36,020 nucleotides of DNA, taken from contig JAKLLO010000031.1 in the NCBI GenBank assembly GCA_023150095.1, positions 1 through 36,020 on the forward strand, in the 5' to 3' direction. This DNA comes from Zoogloea sp. (GTDB lineage: Bacteria > Pseudomonadota > Gammaproteobacteria > Burkholderiales > Rhodocyclaceae). The notes beneath the pieces were generated by a model. The model was given only the letters and a program-made list of their open reading frames with translations, ran no database searches and was not told the origin of the DNA. The position numbers were made by a program, and so were the translations under genes. Below, in pieces: positions 6,664 to 15,808 of this stretch. Positions within the stretch are counted from its first letter, which is position 1. Each line of letters starts with the position of its first letter.

Positions 6664-8721
6664 TCAGACCGATGGGTCCAGCGAGACGCTTCCGGTCCGT
6701 GAAAGCGGGCGGTGGCGTAGCAGCACATCGCGCAATACGCCCTGGCTGTAGGGCTTGGCGAGGAAATCGTCCATCCCGGATTCGCGCGCCAGTTCGTGCT
6801 CGTCCACGTTGCCGGTCATGGCGATGATGGCGATCCGGTGGGGGAGGAGGCCGCTCCGCTCCAGTTCGCGGATGCGGCGGGTGGTGGCGTATCCATCGAG
6901 CACCGGCATCTGGCCATCCATCAGGATCATGTCGAAGGCGCGGCGTTCGAGCAGCTTGAGCACCTCCGCGCCGTTGGCGGCGGTGGTCACCTCGCAATGG
7001 AACTGCGCCAGCTGAGCCGTGGCGAGCACCTGGCTGAGGGCGTCGTCGTCGGCGACGAGCACGCGCAGCCCGGCAAGCTGGGCCGCGCTGCCGCGGGTGT
7101 CGAGCGGATGGAGCAGGGCGGTGGCGGGCTCGGCCCCTTCGTCCTGAACCGGCGCGCTGATTGAAAACCAGAAATTCGAGCCTTCGCCCGGCGTGCTCTC
7201 CACGCCGATCTCGCCGCCCATCAGATCGACCAGCTGCTGGCAGATCGCCAGCCCCAGGCCGGTGCCACCAAAGCGCCGGGCGTACGAGCTGTCGGCCTGG
7301 GTGAAGGGGGTGAACAAGCGCGGCAGCACGGTCGGCTCGATGCCGATGCCGCTGTCCCGCACGCTGAAATGGAAGAGCGAGAGCGACGTGTCGTCGCCGG
7401 CATCGAGCTGCCGGTGATCGACGCTCACCACGATCTCGCCGACGCTGGTGAATTTGAGCGCGTTGGCGATCAGGTTGCCGAGCACCTGGCGCAGGCGGAT
7501 CGGGTCGACCTTGGCCGAAGCTGGCAGGTCGGCGGCGATCCTGCAGCGGATCAACAAGCCCTTCTCGGCAGCCTGAAACTGGAAGAAGGCGGCGATGTCC
7601 TCGATGATCTCCCGCGGGTTGCACCACACCGCCTCCACGTCCATCCGGGCGGCTTCGAGCTTGGAGAAGTCCAGGACGTCGTTGATGACGCGCATCAGGC
7701 TGTCGGCCGAGATGCGGATGTGGCGCAGCAGGTTCTGCTGCTCTTCATCCAGGCGGGTGAAGGCGAGCAGGTCTGCCATGCCGATGACGCCGTTCATCGG
7801 GTTGCGAATCTCGTGGCTCATGGTGGCCAGGAACATCGACTTGGCCCGACACGCCTCCTCGGCCGCATCCCGCGCCTCCCGCAGCTGGGTGTGCCCCCCC
7901 TGGATCTGGTCGAGCATGGCGTTGAAACCGTGCATCAGCGTGCCAATTTCATTGCGTCCGACCGGCGCTGCGCGCACGCTGTAGTCACCGGTATGGGTGA
8001 CCTTTTCGATGTGCCGGGCGAAGTCCTCCACCGGAGCCGCGATCAGCCGCTGAAGCCGGGCCGCCAGCAGCCAGGCCATCAGGCCGGCGGCCATCAGGAT
8101 GGCGACGGCAGTGGTCATCCGCTCGCGGATCAGTTGGGTCAGGGGCGAGAGATCAAAGTAGGCCTCGATGGTGCCCAGCTCGCGGTCGCCGGCGCGGATA
8201 GGCCGGGCGATCTCGAGGAAGGGCTCACTGACGAGGGCAAGAAGCGGATGAACACTGGCGTCGAGGGGCACATCGGGGCCCGCCTTGCCGACGTGGCGGG
8301 CGGCGATGATGGCAAGCAAGTCCGCGTGGTCCGCCAGCGGGCTGCGGTAATGGGCGATGTCACGACCGCCGGCATCGCGGATGGTGACGGCAATCACGTC
8401 GCGGTCGGCGCCGAGCACGGCCAGCATCTCGGCCGCCGTCGCCGGGGCCCCACGCGTCAGCGCATCGCCGCTGTGCAGGCTGACGAGCCGCGTGAGCCGT
8501 TCGGCGCTTTTCTGGCGTGCATCGGCCGCCGTATCCACTTCGCCGGCGACGAGGCACACCAACGCCAAGACAAGCGCGAGGGAGGTCGTCACAAAGGCAA
8601 TGAGCACCACCTGATGCTTGATCGGCAGGTCGAGGAGGCGGCGCCGGAGACGATGGAAAAGCGGTGTTGCGGCGGTCGGCAAGATGGACGGACTTGAACT
8701 GGGGGACTGTTTCAGGGGCAC
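6664..8721 (-). CDS. Hybrid sensor histidine kinase / response regulator
   Basis: The 685-residue inner-membrane kinase has a short cytoplasmic N-terminus, a first helix (~36-59), a periplasmic sensor region (~60-200), a second helix (~202-220), HAMP (~221-275), a HisKA domain with the phospho-acceptor His303 in MSHEIRNPMNG, an ATPase domain (N-box around N416-N420, DSGIGI at 456-461, GGTGLGLAI at 485-493) and a C-terminal receiver domain (~551-672) with DDD at 558-560, phospho-acceptor Asp602 in ILMDGQMP and Lys656. No Hpt domain or DNA-binding regulator is fused or adjacent, so the phosphate target is unknown. The stimulus cannot be read from the sensor region. It is transcribed away from the nitrogen-type control region upstream. 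Confidence 0.93.
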   Translation of the reverse strand: MPLKQSPSSSPSILPTAATPLFHRLRRRLLDLPIKHQVVLIAFVTTSLALVLALVCLVAGEVDTAADARQKSAERLTRLVSLHSGDALTRGAPATAAEMLAVLGADRDVIAVTIRDAGGRDIAHYRSPLADHADLLAIIAARHVGKAGPDVPLDASVHPLLALVSEPFLEIARPIRAGDRELGTIEAYFDLSPLTQLIRERMTTAVAILMAAGLMAWLLAARLQRLIAAPVEDFARHIEKVTHTGDYSVRAAPVGRNEIGTLMHGFNAMLDQIQGGHTQLREARDAAEEACRAKSMFLATMSHEIRNPMNGVIGMADLLAFTRLDEEQQNLLRHIRISADSLMRVINDVLDFSKLEAARMDVEAVWCNPREIIEDIAAFFQFQAAEKGLLIRCRIAADLPASAKVDPIRLRQVLGNLIANALKFTSVGEIVVSVDHRQLDAGDDTSLSLFHFSVRDSGIGIEPTVLPRLFTPFTQADSSYARRFGGTGLGLAICQQLVDLMGGEIGVESTPGEGSNFWFSISAPVQDEGAEPATALLHPLDTRGSAAQLAGLRVLVADDDALSQVLATAQLAQFHCEVTTAANGAEVLKLLERRAFDMILMDGQMPVLDGYATTRRIRELERSGLLPHRIAIIAMTGNVDEHELARESGMDDFLAKPYSQGVLRDVLLRHRPLSRTGSVSLDPSV

Positions 8722-8766
8722 TTCACAAAATGGGCCAATCCCAGTCTGCAGGCGGGATTGTAACGG

Positions 8767-8797
8767 GTGAATCTATAACTAAAGCAATAGATTTCAC
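8767..8797. repeat. Imperfect inverted repeat between the sensor kinase and ATP-grasp genes
   Basis: GTGAATCTAT (8767-8776) and ATAGATTTCAC (8787-8797) are inverted copies separated by ten bases, with one extra T in the right arm. The dyad is 46 bases upstream of the sensor-kinase start and could be an operator for that gene. No regulator is identified. Confidence 0.4.
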
Positions 8798-8938
8798 GGT
8801 CGGTGCGATACAGATTTCGTGGCGCCAATCGGCCTCATGTGTCGCCCCGAAGCCGAATATGCGGTGGGAATCCACCCTTACCCGGACGGCAAGCCCACGG
8901 AGGACGCACCGAGATGTGGCGGCGCAATTCCCCAAGCC

Positions 8939-8984
8939 GGTGCGGTGGCACCAAAGCGGTGCAGTACGGGTGCAAATTGGGTGC
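8939..8984. promoter_or_regulatory. Candidate NtrC enhancer: GCACC-N5-GGTGC palindrome and phased GGTGC repeats
   Basis: GCACC (8948-8952), AAAGC, GGTGC (8958-8962) reproduces the known NtrC-binding palindrome. Additional GGTGC half-sites start at 8969 and 8980, each exactly 11 bases after the last, with another at 8939. The site lies about 60-70 bases upstream of a sigma-54-type promoter, the usual enhancer arrangement. Binding is inferred from the motif only. Confidence 0.6.
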
Positions 8985-9013
8985 CGTATTTTGGATTTAT
9001 CTCGATTTTTTTC

Positions 9014-9029
9014 TTGGCACGCTTCTAGC
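9014..9029 (+). promoter_or_regulatory. Sigma-54-type (-24/-12) promoter for the ATP-grasp/alpha-E operon
   Basis: TTGGCAC (9014-9020), five bases, TAGC (9026-9029) matches the -24/-12 consensus TGGCAC-N5-TTGC with one mismatch, and the GG to GC spacing is the required 12. The predicted transcript start is near 9041, 36 bases before the ATG at 9077. Confidence 0.6.
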
Positions 9030-9076
9030 TACACAAAAAGTGGTATTTCCGCCTCACAACATGACAGGGCACAGAG

Positions 9077-10495
9077 ATGGCCATCACAAAATTCTTCAAT
9101 GAAATGACTGCGGACGATGGGAGCGTTCGTGAGCATTACGCGGCTTACGCCAAGTGGCTCAGCGACACTCCGGCTGACCGAATCGCGCGTAAGCGTGCCG
9201 AGGCCGACTCCCTGTTCCATCGCTACGGCATCACCTTTGCGGTGTATGGTGAAGAATCCGGAACCGAGCGTCTGATTCCCTTCGACATCATCCCGCGCAT
9301 CATTCCCGCCAAGGAATGGAAGGGCCTCGAGTCCGGGATGCGTCAGCGCGTGAAGGCGCTCAACGCCTTCATCCACGACATCTACCACGACCAGGAAATC
9401 CTGAAGGCCGGGCGCATCCCGAAAGAGCAGGTGCTCAACAACGCCCAGTACCGCCCCGAAATGCAGGGCGTCGACGTGCCCTGCGATGTCTATGCCCACA
9501 TCGCTGGCGTGGACGTGGTGCGCGCCGGCGCCGGTGAGTTCTACGTGCTGGAAGACAACCTGCGGGTGCCGTCGGGCGTGTCGTACATGCTCGAAGACCG
9601 CCGGATGATGATGCGGCTGTTCCCCGAGCTGTTCGCCAGCCACCGCATCGCGCCGGTCGAGCACTACCCCGACATGCTGCTGCACACCCTGCGCAGCGTC
9701 GCGCCCAAGGGCGTGGATGATCCGACGGTGGTGGTGATGACGCCGGGCGCCTACAACAGCGCCTACTTCGAGCACGCCTTCCTCGCCCAGCAGATGGGTG
9801 TCGAGCTGGTCGAAGGGCAGGATCTGTTCGTCCGCGACGAGCAGGTGTTCATGCGCACCACCCAGGGCCCGCGCCGCGTCGACGTGATCTACCGCCGCGT
9901 GGATGACGACTTCCTCGACCCCACCGCCTTCCGCAAGGATTCGATGATCGGCGTGCCGGGCCTGCTCAATGCCTACCGCGCCGGCCGGGTGACGCTCTCC
10001 AACGCCATCGGCACCGGCGTGGCCGACGACAAGTCGATCTACCCCTACGTGCCCGAGATGATCCGCTTTTATCTCGGCGAAGAGCCGATCCTCAACAACG
10101 TGCCCACCTACATGTGCCGCAAGCCGGAAGACCTGGCCTACACCCTGGCGCACCTGCCAGAGCTGGTGGTCAAGGAAGTCCACGGCGCCGGTGGCTACGG
10201 CATGCTGGTCGGCCCGGCCTCCACCAAGGAGCAGATCGAGACCTTCCGCAAGTACCTCGAGGCCAATCCCGAGAAGTACATCGCCCAGCCCACGCTGGCC
10301 CTTTCGAATTGTCCGACCTTCGTCGAAAGCGGCGTTGCGCCCCGACACCTGGATCTGCGCCCCTTCGTGCTCTCGGGCAGCGAGATGCGCCTGGTGCCGG
10401 GCGGGCTCACGCGCGTCGCACTGCGCGAAGGATCGCTGGTGGTGAACTCCTCGCAGGGCGGGGGCACCAAAGACACCTGGGTACTGGAGGCCTGA
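9077..10495 (+). CDS. Circularly permuted ATP-grasp protein
   Basis: This 472-residue soluble protein belongs to the circularly permuted ATP-grasp family: the segment EFYVLEDNLRVPSGVSYMLEDR (split here as LEDNLRVPSGVSYM and neighbours, residues ~155-175) and the nucleotide-binding stretch VVKEVHGAGGYGML (~363-377) are its recognisable marks. ATP-grasp enzymes join a carboxylate to an amine or thiol through an acyl-phosphate; the comparative work of Iyer and colleagues proposed that this family makes a peptide or amide-linked metabolite together with an alpha-E protein and often a transglutaminase. The product is unknown. The alpha-E gene follows after one base. No transglutaminase or second alpha-E fusion is present in the window. 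The promoter region suggests nitrogen (NtrC/sigma-54) control. Confidence 0.9.
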   Translation: MAITKFFNEMTADDGSVREHYAAYAKWLSDTPADRIARKRAEADSLFHRYGITFAVYGEESGTERLIPFDIIPRIIPAKEWKGLESGMRQRVKALNAFIHDIYHDQEILKAGRIPKEQVLNNAQYRPEMQGVDVPCDVYAHIAGVDVVRAGAGEFYVLEDNLRVPSGVSYMLEDRRMMMRLFPELFASHRIAPVEHYPDMLLHTLRSVAPKGVDDPTVVVMTPGAYNSAYFEHAFLAQQMGVELVEGQDLFVRDEQVFMRTTQGPRRVDVIYRRVDDDFLDPTAFRKDSMIGVPGLLNAYRAGRVTLSNAIGTGVADDKSIYPYVPEMIRFYLGEEPILNNVPTYMCRKPEDLAYTLAHLPELVVKEVHGAGGYGMLVGPASTKEQIETFRKYLEANPEKYIAQPTLALSNCPTFVESGVAPRHLDLRPFVLSGSEMRLVPGGLTRVALREGSLVVNSSQGGGTKDTWVLEA

Positions 10496-10496
10496 C

Positions 10497-11444
10497 ATGC
10501 TGAGCCGCACCGCCGACCATCTTTTCTGGATGGCACGCTACATGGAGCGCGCCGAGAACACCGCGCGCATCCTCGACGTAACCTACCGCCTGAGCCTCCT
10601 TCCCCAGAACGGGCAGGAAGTGGAAGCCATGTGGGCCGGGATGCTGAAGATCATGGAGCTGCAGGACACCTTCCATGCCAAGCATCCCGCCTTCACCACC
10701 GAAGCCGTGCTCGAGTTCATGATCTTCGACCGGGACAACCCGGGCAGCATCTACCGCTGCCTGCGGGCCACCCGCGAGAACGCCCACGCCGTGCGCGGCA
10801 CGCTCACCTCCGAGCTGTGGGAGACCTCCAACGCCACATGGCTGAAGATGCGTGACTTCTCCATGACCAAGATGATGGAGACCGGCCCGGGCGCCTTCTT
10901 CGAGTGGGTGAAGTACCGCTCGCACCTGTCCCGCGGCGTCACCATCGGCACCATGCTGCAGGACGAAGCCCTGCGCTTCATCCGGCTGGGGACTTTCCTG
11001 GAGCGCGCCGACAACACCGCGCGCATCCTCGAGGTGAAGTACCTCAACCTGCTGCCCGGCTCCGAGAGCGACGTGGAGAGCACCGACTACTACCAGTGGA
11101 GCGCGCTGCTGCGCTCGGTGTCGGCCTTCGAGGTGTATCGCAAGGTCTATCGCGATCACATCACCCCGCTGCGGGTGGCCGAGCTGCTGATCCTGCGGGC
11201 CGACATGCCGCGCTCGCTGGCCCGCTGCATGAAGGAGGTGTATTCCAACCTGGGCCGCGTCGCCAACTCCCGCTCGGCCGAAACCGAACGGATGGCTGGC
11301 GAGATCGAGGCGCACCTGCGCTTCGGCCGGATCGAGCGGATCTTCGAACTGGGTCTGCGCAACTACCTCGAGGAGTTCCGGGACAGCATCTTCGATCTGG
11401 GCTGCCGGATCTCCGATGACTTCCTGATCCCGGCGAGCGCCTGA
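10497..11444 (+). CDS. Alpha-E domain protein
   Basis: The 315-residue protein starts MLSRTADHLFWMARYMERAENTAR, the typical opening of the all-helical alpha-E family, which is almost always encoded next to a circularly permuted ATP-grasp protein. The duplicated motif FLERADNTARILEVKY (~residues 167-182) echoes the N-terminal MERAENTARILDVTY, suggesting an internal repeat of the helical unit. Its biochemical role is not established; a partner or substrate-binding subunit of the ligase is the usual proposal. The ATG overlaps the preceding stop region (TGACATG, one base between), so translation is probably coupled. Confidence 0.9.
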   Translation: MLSRTADHLFWMARYMERAENTARILDVTYRLSLLPQNGQEVEAMWAGMLKIMELQDTFHAKHPAFTTEAVLEFMIFDRDNPGSIYRCLRATRENAHAVRGTLTSELWETSNATWLKMRDFSMTKMMETGPGAFFEWVKYRSHLSRGVTIGTMLQDEALRFIRLGTFLERADNTARILEVKYLNLLPGSESDVESTDYYQWSALLRSVSAFEVYRKVYRDHITPLRVAELLILRADMPRSLARCMKEVYSNLGRVANSRSAETERMAGEIEAHLRFGRIERIFELGLRNYLEEFRDSIFDLGCRISDDFLIPASA

Positions 11445-11465
11445 TACGGTCTTGCTAGCGCCTTG

Positions 11466-11506
11466 AAAGCGGAACGCCCGATGGATTTCATCGGGCGTTC
11501 CGCTTT
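11466..11506. terminator. Bidirectional rho-independent terminator
   Basis: An 18-base-pair perfect stem (11466-11483 with 11489-11506) closes the loop GATTT. The stem begins AAAGCGG and ends CCGCTTT, so both strands give a hairpin ending in U residues. It separates the alpha-E gene from the convergent mltD. Confidence 0.85.
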
Positions 11507-11528
11507 GCAGCCGTGGTTCAGGTGGATT

Positions 11529-13013
11529 TCAGCGATGCTTCCTGGCGGGCGCTGCCGGTGCCGAAGGCTTGGCGGGCTTGGGAGGCTCGGCAGTCTTGCC
11601 GGCAGCGGCCTTGCCCGGCGCGGTTCTGGCAGGCGGCGCGGCCTTCTCGGGCTTGCCGCCTTTCTGGCGGGCAGAAGGGGCAGGCTCGGCGGCAACGGCG
11701 ATCTTGCGCTCGATCACGATCGGCTTGCCGTTCTTGCCCCGCACGGTGGTCCGCTGGACCAACGCCCGCGGCGGGGGCGGAGGAGGGGGCTCGACTGCGC
11801 CGGCCTGGGGCCGGTTGGGCATCAGGCTGGCCAGGCTGATCCGGTCGCCTTCGCTCTCGGAGGGCACGATGAGCGTGTAGCCGGTGCCGATGCGCGCCCG
11901 CGGCGACAGGCCATTGACCTGACGCAGGCGGCTGGCCGAAATGCCCAGCCGGTCGGCCACGCCTTCGAGGCCTTCGCCCTCCTGCAGCTCGTAGGTCTTC
12001 CAGCTGGCGTTGGCCGGGTCGTGCCGCTGCAGGTTGATCAGGAAGGCTTCGAGCTTCTCGGCGGGGACGACCAGCGACTGCGGGCCAGCCGTGGGCAGGA
12101 TAGGACGCTTGTAGCCCGGATTGAGCGCCAGGATTTCCTCGACTGGCGTCTCGGCCAGCCGCGCGGCGGTGGCGAGATCGAGCGGAACGCGGCTCTCGAC
12201 GGTGACGAAGTAGGGCCGGTTGGGGATCGCCGGCAGGGTGATGCCGAAGAGCTCGGGCTGGGCGATGATGTTTTTCAGCGCCTGCAGCTTGGGCACGTAG
12301 TAGCGGGTTTCGCCCGGCATGTTGAGGTACTGGTATTCCGCCGGCAGGCCGGCCGCCTTGTTCTTCGCCACGGCGCGGCCGACGGCGCCTTCGCCCCAGT
12401 TGTACGAGGCCAGCGCCAGCTGCCAGTCGCCGTGCATCTCGTAGATGGTCTGGAGGTAATCGAGGGCGGCGTTGGTGGAGGCGATCACGTCGCGGCGCTC
12501 ATCCACCCACCAGTTCTGCTCGAGGCGATAGCTCTTGCCGGTGGACGGGATGAACTGCCACAGACCCGAAGCCTGGGCCGACGAGAGCGCCATCGGGTTG
12601 AACGCGCTCTCGACCATCGGCAGCAGTGCCAGCTCGGTGGGCATGCCGCGACGCTCAAGCTCTTCGACGATGTAGTAGAGGTAACGCTGACCGCGGGTGA
12701 AGATCTGGCGCAGGGCGCCCGGGCGGTTGAGGTAGTAGATCTGCCGGTCGGTGACGAGATCGGTGTTCAGATCCGGCATCGAGAAGCCGCGGCGGATGCG
12801 CTCCCAGAGATCATCCGTCTCGATGGTGAGGTCGACGGTGGGAACCCGGACGTGCTGCTCCCGGATCTCGAAAACCTTCGGGGGCTGGGCGCTTTCGTCC
12901 TCGAAAAGCGGGATCGAGCTGACAAAACGTGGCGCGAATCCGTCCGCCTCTTGTGCCAGCAAGGGGGTGGCGCCCAGGAGCGACAGGAATAGCGCGATAA
13001 CTCTCGGAAACAT
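11529..13013 (-). CDS. mltD: Membrane-bound lytic murein transglycosylase D with LysM repeats
   Basis: The 494-residue exported protein has an N-terminal signal (residues 1-20, FLSLLGATPLLA), then an SLT-type lytic transglycosylase domain with catalytic Glu135 in LLPMVESAFNP and the supporting motifs SGLWQFIPSTGK (149-160) and LASYNWGEG (201-209). A peptidoglycan-binding LysM motif lies at ~341-384, with a weaker one at ~269-316. The enzyme cleaves the MurNAc-GlcNAc bond of peptidoglycan, forming 1,6-anhydro ends. The last ~95 residues are rich in Pro, Ala and Lys and look disordered and basic; E. coli MltD has no such tail. No lipobox cysteine is seen after the signal, unlike the E. coli lipoprotein, so it may be periplasmic or signal-anchored. 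Confidence 0.9.
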   Translation of the reverse strand: MFPRVIALFLSLLGATPLLAQEADGFAPRFVSSIPLFEDESAQPPKVFEIREQHVRVPTVDLTIETDDLWERIRRGFSMPDLNTDLVTDRQIYYLNRPGALRQIFTRGQRYLYYIVEELERRGMPTELALLPMVESAFNPMALSSAQASGLWQFIPSTGKSYRLEQNWWVDERRDVIASTNAALDYLQTIYEMHGDWQLALASYNWGEGAVGRAVAKNKAAGLPAEYQYLNMPGETRYYVPKLQALKNIIAQPELFGITLPAIPNRPYFVTVESRVPLDLATAARLAETPVEEILALNPGYKRPILPTAGPQSLVVPAEKLEAFLINLQRHDPANASWKTYELQEGEGLEGVADRLGISASRLRQVNGLSPRARIGTGYTLIVPSESEGDRISLASLMPNRPQAGAVEPPPPPPPRALVQRTTVRGKNGKPIVIERKIAVAAEPAPSARQKGGKPEKAAPPARTAPGKAAAGKTAEPPKPAKPSAPAAPARKHR

Positions 13014-13223
13014 CAGGCTTTGTCGCGCGGAACCAAAGGGCGGATTTTAGCTGCCCGCGGCAGGCAGGGTCAAACCGGCAGAGACTGCGCCGAACGCCTC
13101 ATCGTTGGCGCAAAGAGGCTTCGATGGATGCCGGGAATCCGTTAAAGTACGGGCTTGGCTGCAAGGGCAGCCCTCGAACTATCGAATTTCAATGGTCGTA
13201 ACAGCCAACCGCCCGGGAATCCA

Positions 13224-14177
13224 GTGAAAGCGCTACTGATCGAGGACACGCTGACAAGTGCCACGCTGGTGTCTCATCAGTTGCGCAAGATGGGGATCGA
13301 GCCGATCCTGGCCCGGGACGGCGAGCGCGGCATCGAACTTTTCAAGACCGAACGGCCTGATCTGATCCTGCTCGACATCATCATGCCGGGCATGGACGGT
13401 TTCGAGGTTGCGCGGCGCATCCGCCAGCTCGAACAGGCCGGCGAATGGACGCCGATCATCTTCCTCACCGCCCGCACCAGCGATGCCGACCTCGAAAAGG
13501 GCATCAGCGTCGGCGGTGACGACTACCTCATCAAGCCGGTGTCCGAGACGGTGCTCGCCGCCAAGGTGAAGGCCATGCAGCGGATCGCCCAGATGCGCTA
13601 TTCGCTGCTGGTGCTGACCCGCAAGCTCGACGACGCCAACCAGGAACTCACCCGCCTGTCGTCCCTCGACGGGCTCACCGGCATCTCCAACCGCCGCCAG
13701 TTCGACGAGATCCTGCTGCGCGAATGGCGCCGATCGGGCCGTCAGGCCAAGCCGCTGTCGATCCTGCTGTGCGACGTGGACCACTTCAAGCAGTTCAACG
13801 ACGGCTACGGCCATCAGGTGGGCGACGAATGCCTGAAAGCCGTGGCGCGCACGCTGCAGTCGGCCCTGCGCCGCCCGGCGGACCTCGTGGCGCGCTATGG
13901 CGGCGAAGAGTTTGCCGCGATCCTGCCCGATACCGACCTGCCCGGCGCCCTGCGGGTGGCCGAGGTGATGCGCAGTGCCGTCGAAGCGCTGCGCATCACG
14001 CACCGTTTCACGCCGTATGGGGTGGTGACGGTGAGCATCGGCGTGGCGTCGATGACGCCGCCGCGGGGCGAGGCCGATTCGGCCTGTCTGCTCAAGCGCG
14101 CCGACGACGCGCTCTATGGTGCCAAGCAGTCGGGGCGCAACCGCATCTCGGCGACGCCCATCGAATCGGTGGCTTGA
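13224..14177 (+). CDS. Response regulator with GGDEF diguanylate cyclase output
   Basis: The 317-residue cytoplasmic protein joins a receiver domain (residues 1-120; acidic Glu7-Asp8, phospho-acceptor Asp51 in LLDIIMPGMDG, Lys104) to a GGDEF domain (~145-310). The active-site motif is GGEEF (226-230), a functional variant, and an RxxD inhibitory site (RPAD, 217-220) stands five residues before it, so an active, product-inhibited cyclase making c-di-GMP is expected. I prefer the GTG start at 13224, which puts the receiver's KALLIEDT strand at the N-terminus; a frame beginning with TTG at 13155 adds 23 residues unlike the family. No cognate kinase is adjacent, though the hybrid kinase at 6664-8721 is in the same window. 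This resembles the WspR/PleD-like single-receiver class. Confidence 0.9.
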   Translation: MKALLIEDTLTSATLVSHQLRKMGIEPILARDGERGIELFKTERPDLILLDIIMPGMDGFEVARRIRQLEQAGEWTPIIFLTARTSDADLEKGISVGGDDYLIKPVSETVLAAKVKAMQRIAQMRYSLLVLTRKLDDANQELTRLSSLDGLTGISNRRQFDEILLREWRRSGRQAKPLSILLCDVDHFKQFNDGYGHQVGDECLKAVARTLQSALRRPADLVARYGGEEFAAILPDTDLPGALRVAEVMRSAVEALRITHRFTPYGVVTVSIGVASMTPPRGEADSACLLKRADDALYGAKQSGRNRISATPIESVA

Positions 14178-14189
14178 TTCGGCGCTCGT

Positions 14190-14951
14190 TCAGAAGCGGT
14201 TTTTCCACTCGCGGATCGCCGCGAACACCTCGACCGGCGCGGCAAGCGCACGCCCGGCCTGCACCTGGGCCTGCTGAATGACTTCAGGCTCACGGCTGCG
14301 CAGGAAGGGGTTGGTCAGGAGCTCACCCTCGAGCGGAAAAGGCACCGTCGGCGTACCGGCCGCACGCAGGGCCTGGCTGCTGGCGATGCGTTCGGTGATG
14401 GCGGTGTTGGAGGGCTCGACCGCCGCCGCAAAAGCCAGGTTCGACAGGGTGTATTCGTGGGTGCAATACACCTGCGTGTCGCCGGGCAGGGCGGCCAGCT
14501 TGTCGAGGGAATCGTACATCTGGGCCGGCGTGCCTTCGAACAGCCGGCCGCAACCGGCGGCGAACAGCGTGTCGCCGCAGAAGAGGGCGCCTTCGCCCAC
14601 ATAGCCCACATGACCGGCGGTGTGGCCGGGCAGGTCGAGCACGCGGAATTCGGCGCCGAGTTCGGGCAGGAGCACCTCGTCGTCCTGGCTCACCGGGTGG
14701 GTGATGCCGGCGATGTCTTCCATCGCGGGGCCGAAGACCGGCACCGGATGCTTGGCGACGATCGCCTCGATGCCGCCCACGTGATCGGGGTGGTGATGGG
14801 TGACGAGAATCGCCACGAGGGTCAGGCCCTCGTCGGCAAGGTGGCGGAGAACCGGCGCGGCATCGCCCGGATCGACCACGGCGGCGTGGCGACCACTGCG
14901 AAGCAGCCAGATATAGTTATCGCTGAACGCGGGAAGAGGGATAATCTGCAT
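14190..14951 (-). CDS. gloB: Hydroxyacylglutathione hydrolase (glyoxalase II)
   Basis: The 253-residue metallo-beta-lactamase-fold enzyme hydrolyses S-D-lactoylglutathione to D-lactate and glutathione, the second step of methylglyoxal detoxification. The metal-binding motif THHHPDHVGG is at 51-60, with further ligands in DLPGHTAGH (106-114), GDT (126-128) and the C-terminal CTHEYT (163-168). MQIIPLPAFSDNYIWLL at the start is typical for GloB, which fixes the ATG at 14951 over a longer frame to 15047. It is divergent from the methyltransferase gene with 49 bases between the starts, an arrangement common in betaproteobacteria, and converges on the cyclase gene. Confidence 0.95.
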   Translation of the reverse strand: MQIIPLPAFSDNYIWLLRSGRHAAVVDPGDAAPVLRHLADEGLTLVAILVTHHHPDHVGGIEAIVAKHPVPVFGPAMEDIAGITHPVSQDDEVLLPELGAEFRVLDLPGHTAGHVGYVGEGALFCGDTLFAAGCGRLFEGTPAQMYDSLDKLAALPGDTQVYCTHEYTLSNLAFAAAVEPSNTAITERIASSQALRAAGTPTVPFPLEGELLTNPFLRSREPEVIQQAQVQAGRALAAPVEVFAAIREWKNRF

Positions 14952-15000
14952 CCGGCGATTGTACCCCGTCGTCGGGCGTTCCTTATTCCTGCACTGCCCA

Positions 15001-15774
15001 ATGAGAGATTCCGAATCCTTCCCCGGCCTCCACGCGTGGCTCGACACCCCGCTGGGGCGCTACGTGATGGCGTGGGAAGCGGCGCGCTTCGACGCGCAGG
15101 TGGCGGACATCTTCGGCTACAACGCGGTCCAGCTCGGTGTGCCCGAGTTCGACTTCCTGCGGGCCAACCGGATGCCTTTCCGCTTCCGGGCCGGGGCCGG
15201 CAACGTGGGCGTCGAGACCGATTACGCGGCGCTGCCGTTTGCGGCGGGCAGCCTCGATCTCGTGGTGCTGCCGCACGTGCTCGAATTCGCCGCCAATCCC
15301 CACCAGGTGCTGCGCGAAGTCGAGCGCGTGCTGGTGCCGGAAGGGCATGTGGTGATCGCCGGCTTCAACCCGGTGAGCCTTTTCGGCATCAAGCGAATGC
15401 TCGCCGGCAAGACCGGCTGCTACCCGTGGCGCGGGCAGTATCTTTCGCTCCGGCGCCTGAAGGACTGGCTGGCGCTCCTCAGCTTTGAAACGGGGAGCCA
15501 GGCTTCGGGCTGCTTCCTGCCGGCCGTCGAGCAGCCCCAGTGGCTGGAACGCCTGCGCGGCCTGGATTGGGCCGGCGACCGCTGGTGGCCGATCGGCGGC
15601 GGCGTGTATGTGGTCCACGCCATCAAGCGGGTGCAGGGCATCCGGCTCATCATGCCCAAGTGGGATCGCAAGGCGGGCGCCCGGGCGCTCGCGCCGCTGG
15701 TCCAGAAGGCCGGCGGGCAGCCGGGATCGCCCGGCATGCGGCGGGAGGCCGGCGACGACACGCCGCGGCCCTGA
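15001..15774 (+). CDS. Class I SAM-dependent methyltransferase
   Basis: The 257-residue protein carries a Methyltransf_11-like core: acidic end of strand 2 region [18 protein letters not shown] (~75-92), then [29 protein letters not shown] (split motif, ~93-121) and [17 protein letters not shown]. The glycine-rich motif I is degenerate (GAGNVGVE). The substrate is unknown; the conserved position between gloB and rnhA in this group of bacteria suggests a housekeeping role. The ATG at 15001 was chosen because [19 protein letters not shown] resembles the family start; a frame from 14959 would reach into the gloB promoter. There is no clear ribosome site. Confidence 0.82.
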   Translation: MRDSESFPGLHAWLDTPLGRYVMAWEAARFDAQVADIFGYNAVQLGVPEFDFLRANRMPFRFRAGAGNVGVETDYAALPFAAGSLDLVVLPHVLEFAANPHQVLREVERVLVPEGHVVIAGFNPVSLFGIKRMLAGKTGCYPWRGQYLSLRRLKDWLALLSFETGSQASGCFLPAVEQPQWLERLRGLDWAGDRWWPIGGGVYVVHAIKRVQGIRLIMPKWDRKAGARALAPLVQKAGGQPGSPGMRREAGDDTPRP

Positions 15775-15808
15775 CGCGCCACCCCAACAACACGCAACGA
15801 GAGAATCA

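Noticed and set aside
7369..8697. 442-codon plus-strand frame
   Set aside because: Antisense to the sensor kinase, low-complexity.
9029..10510. 493-codon minus-strand frame
   Set aside because: Exact antisense of the ATP-grasp gene, with no independent start signals.
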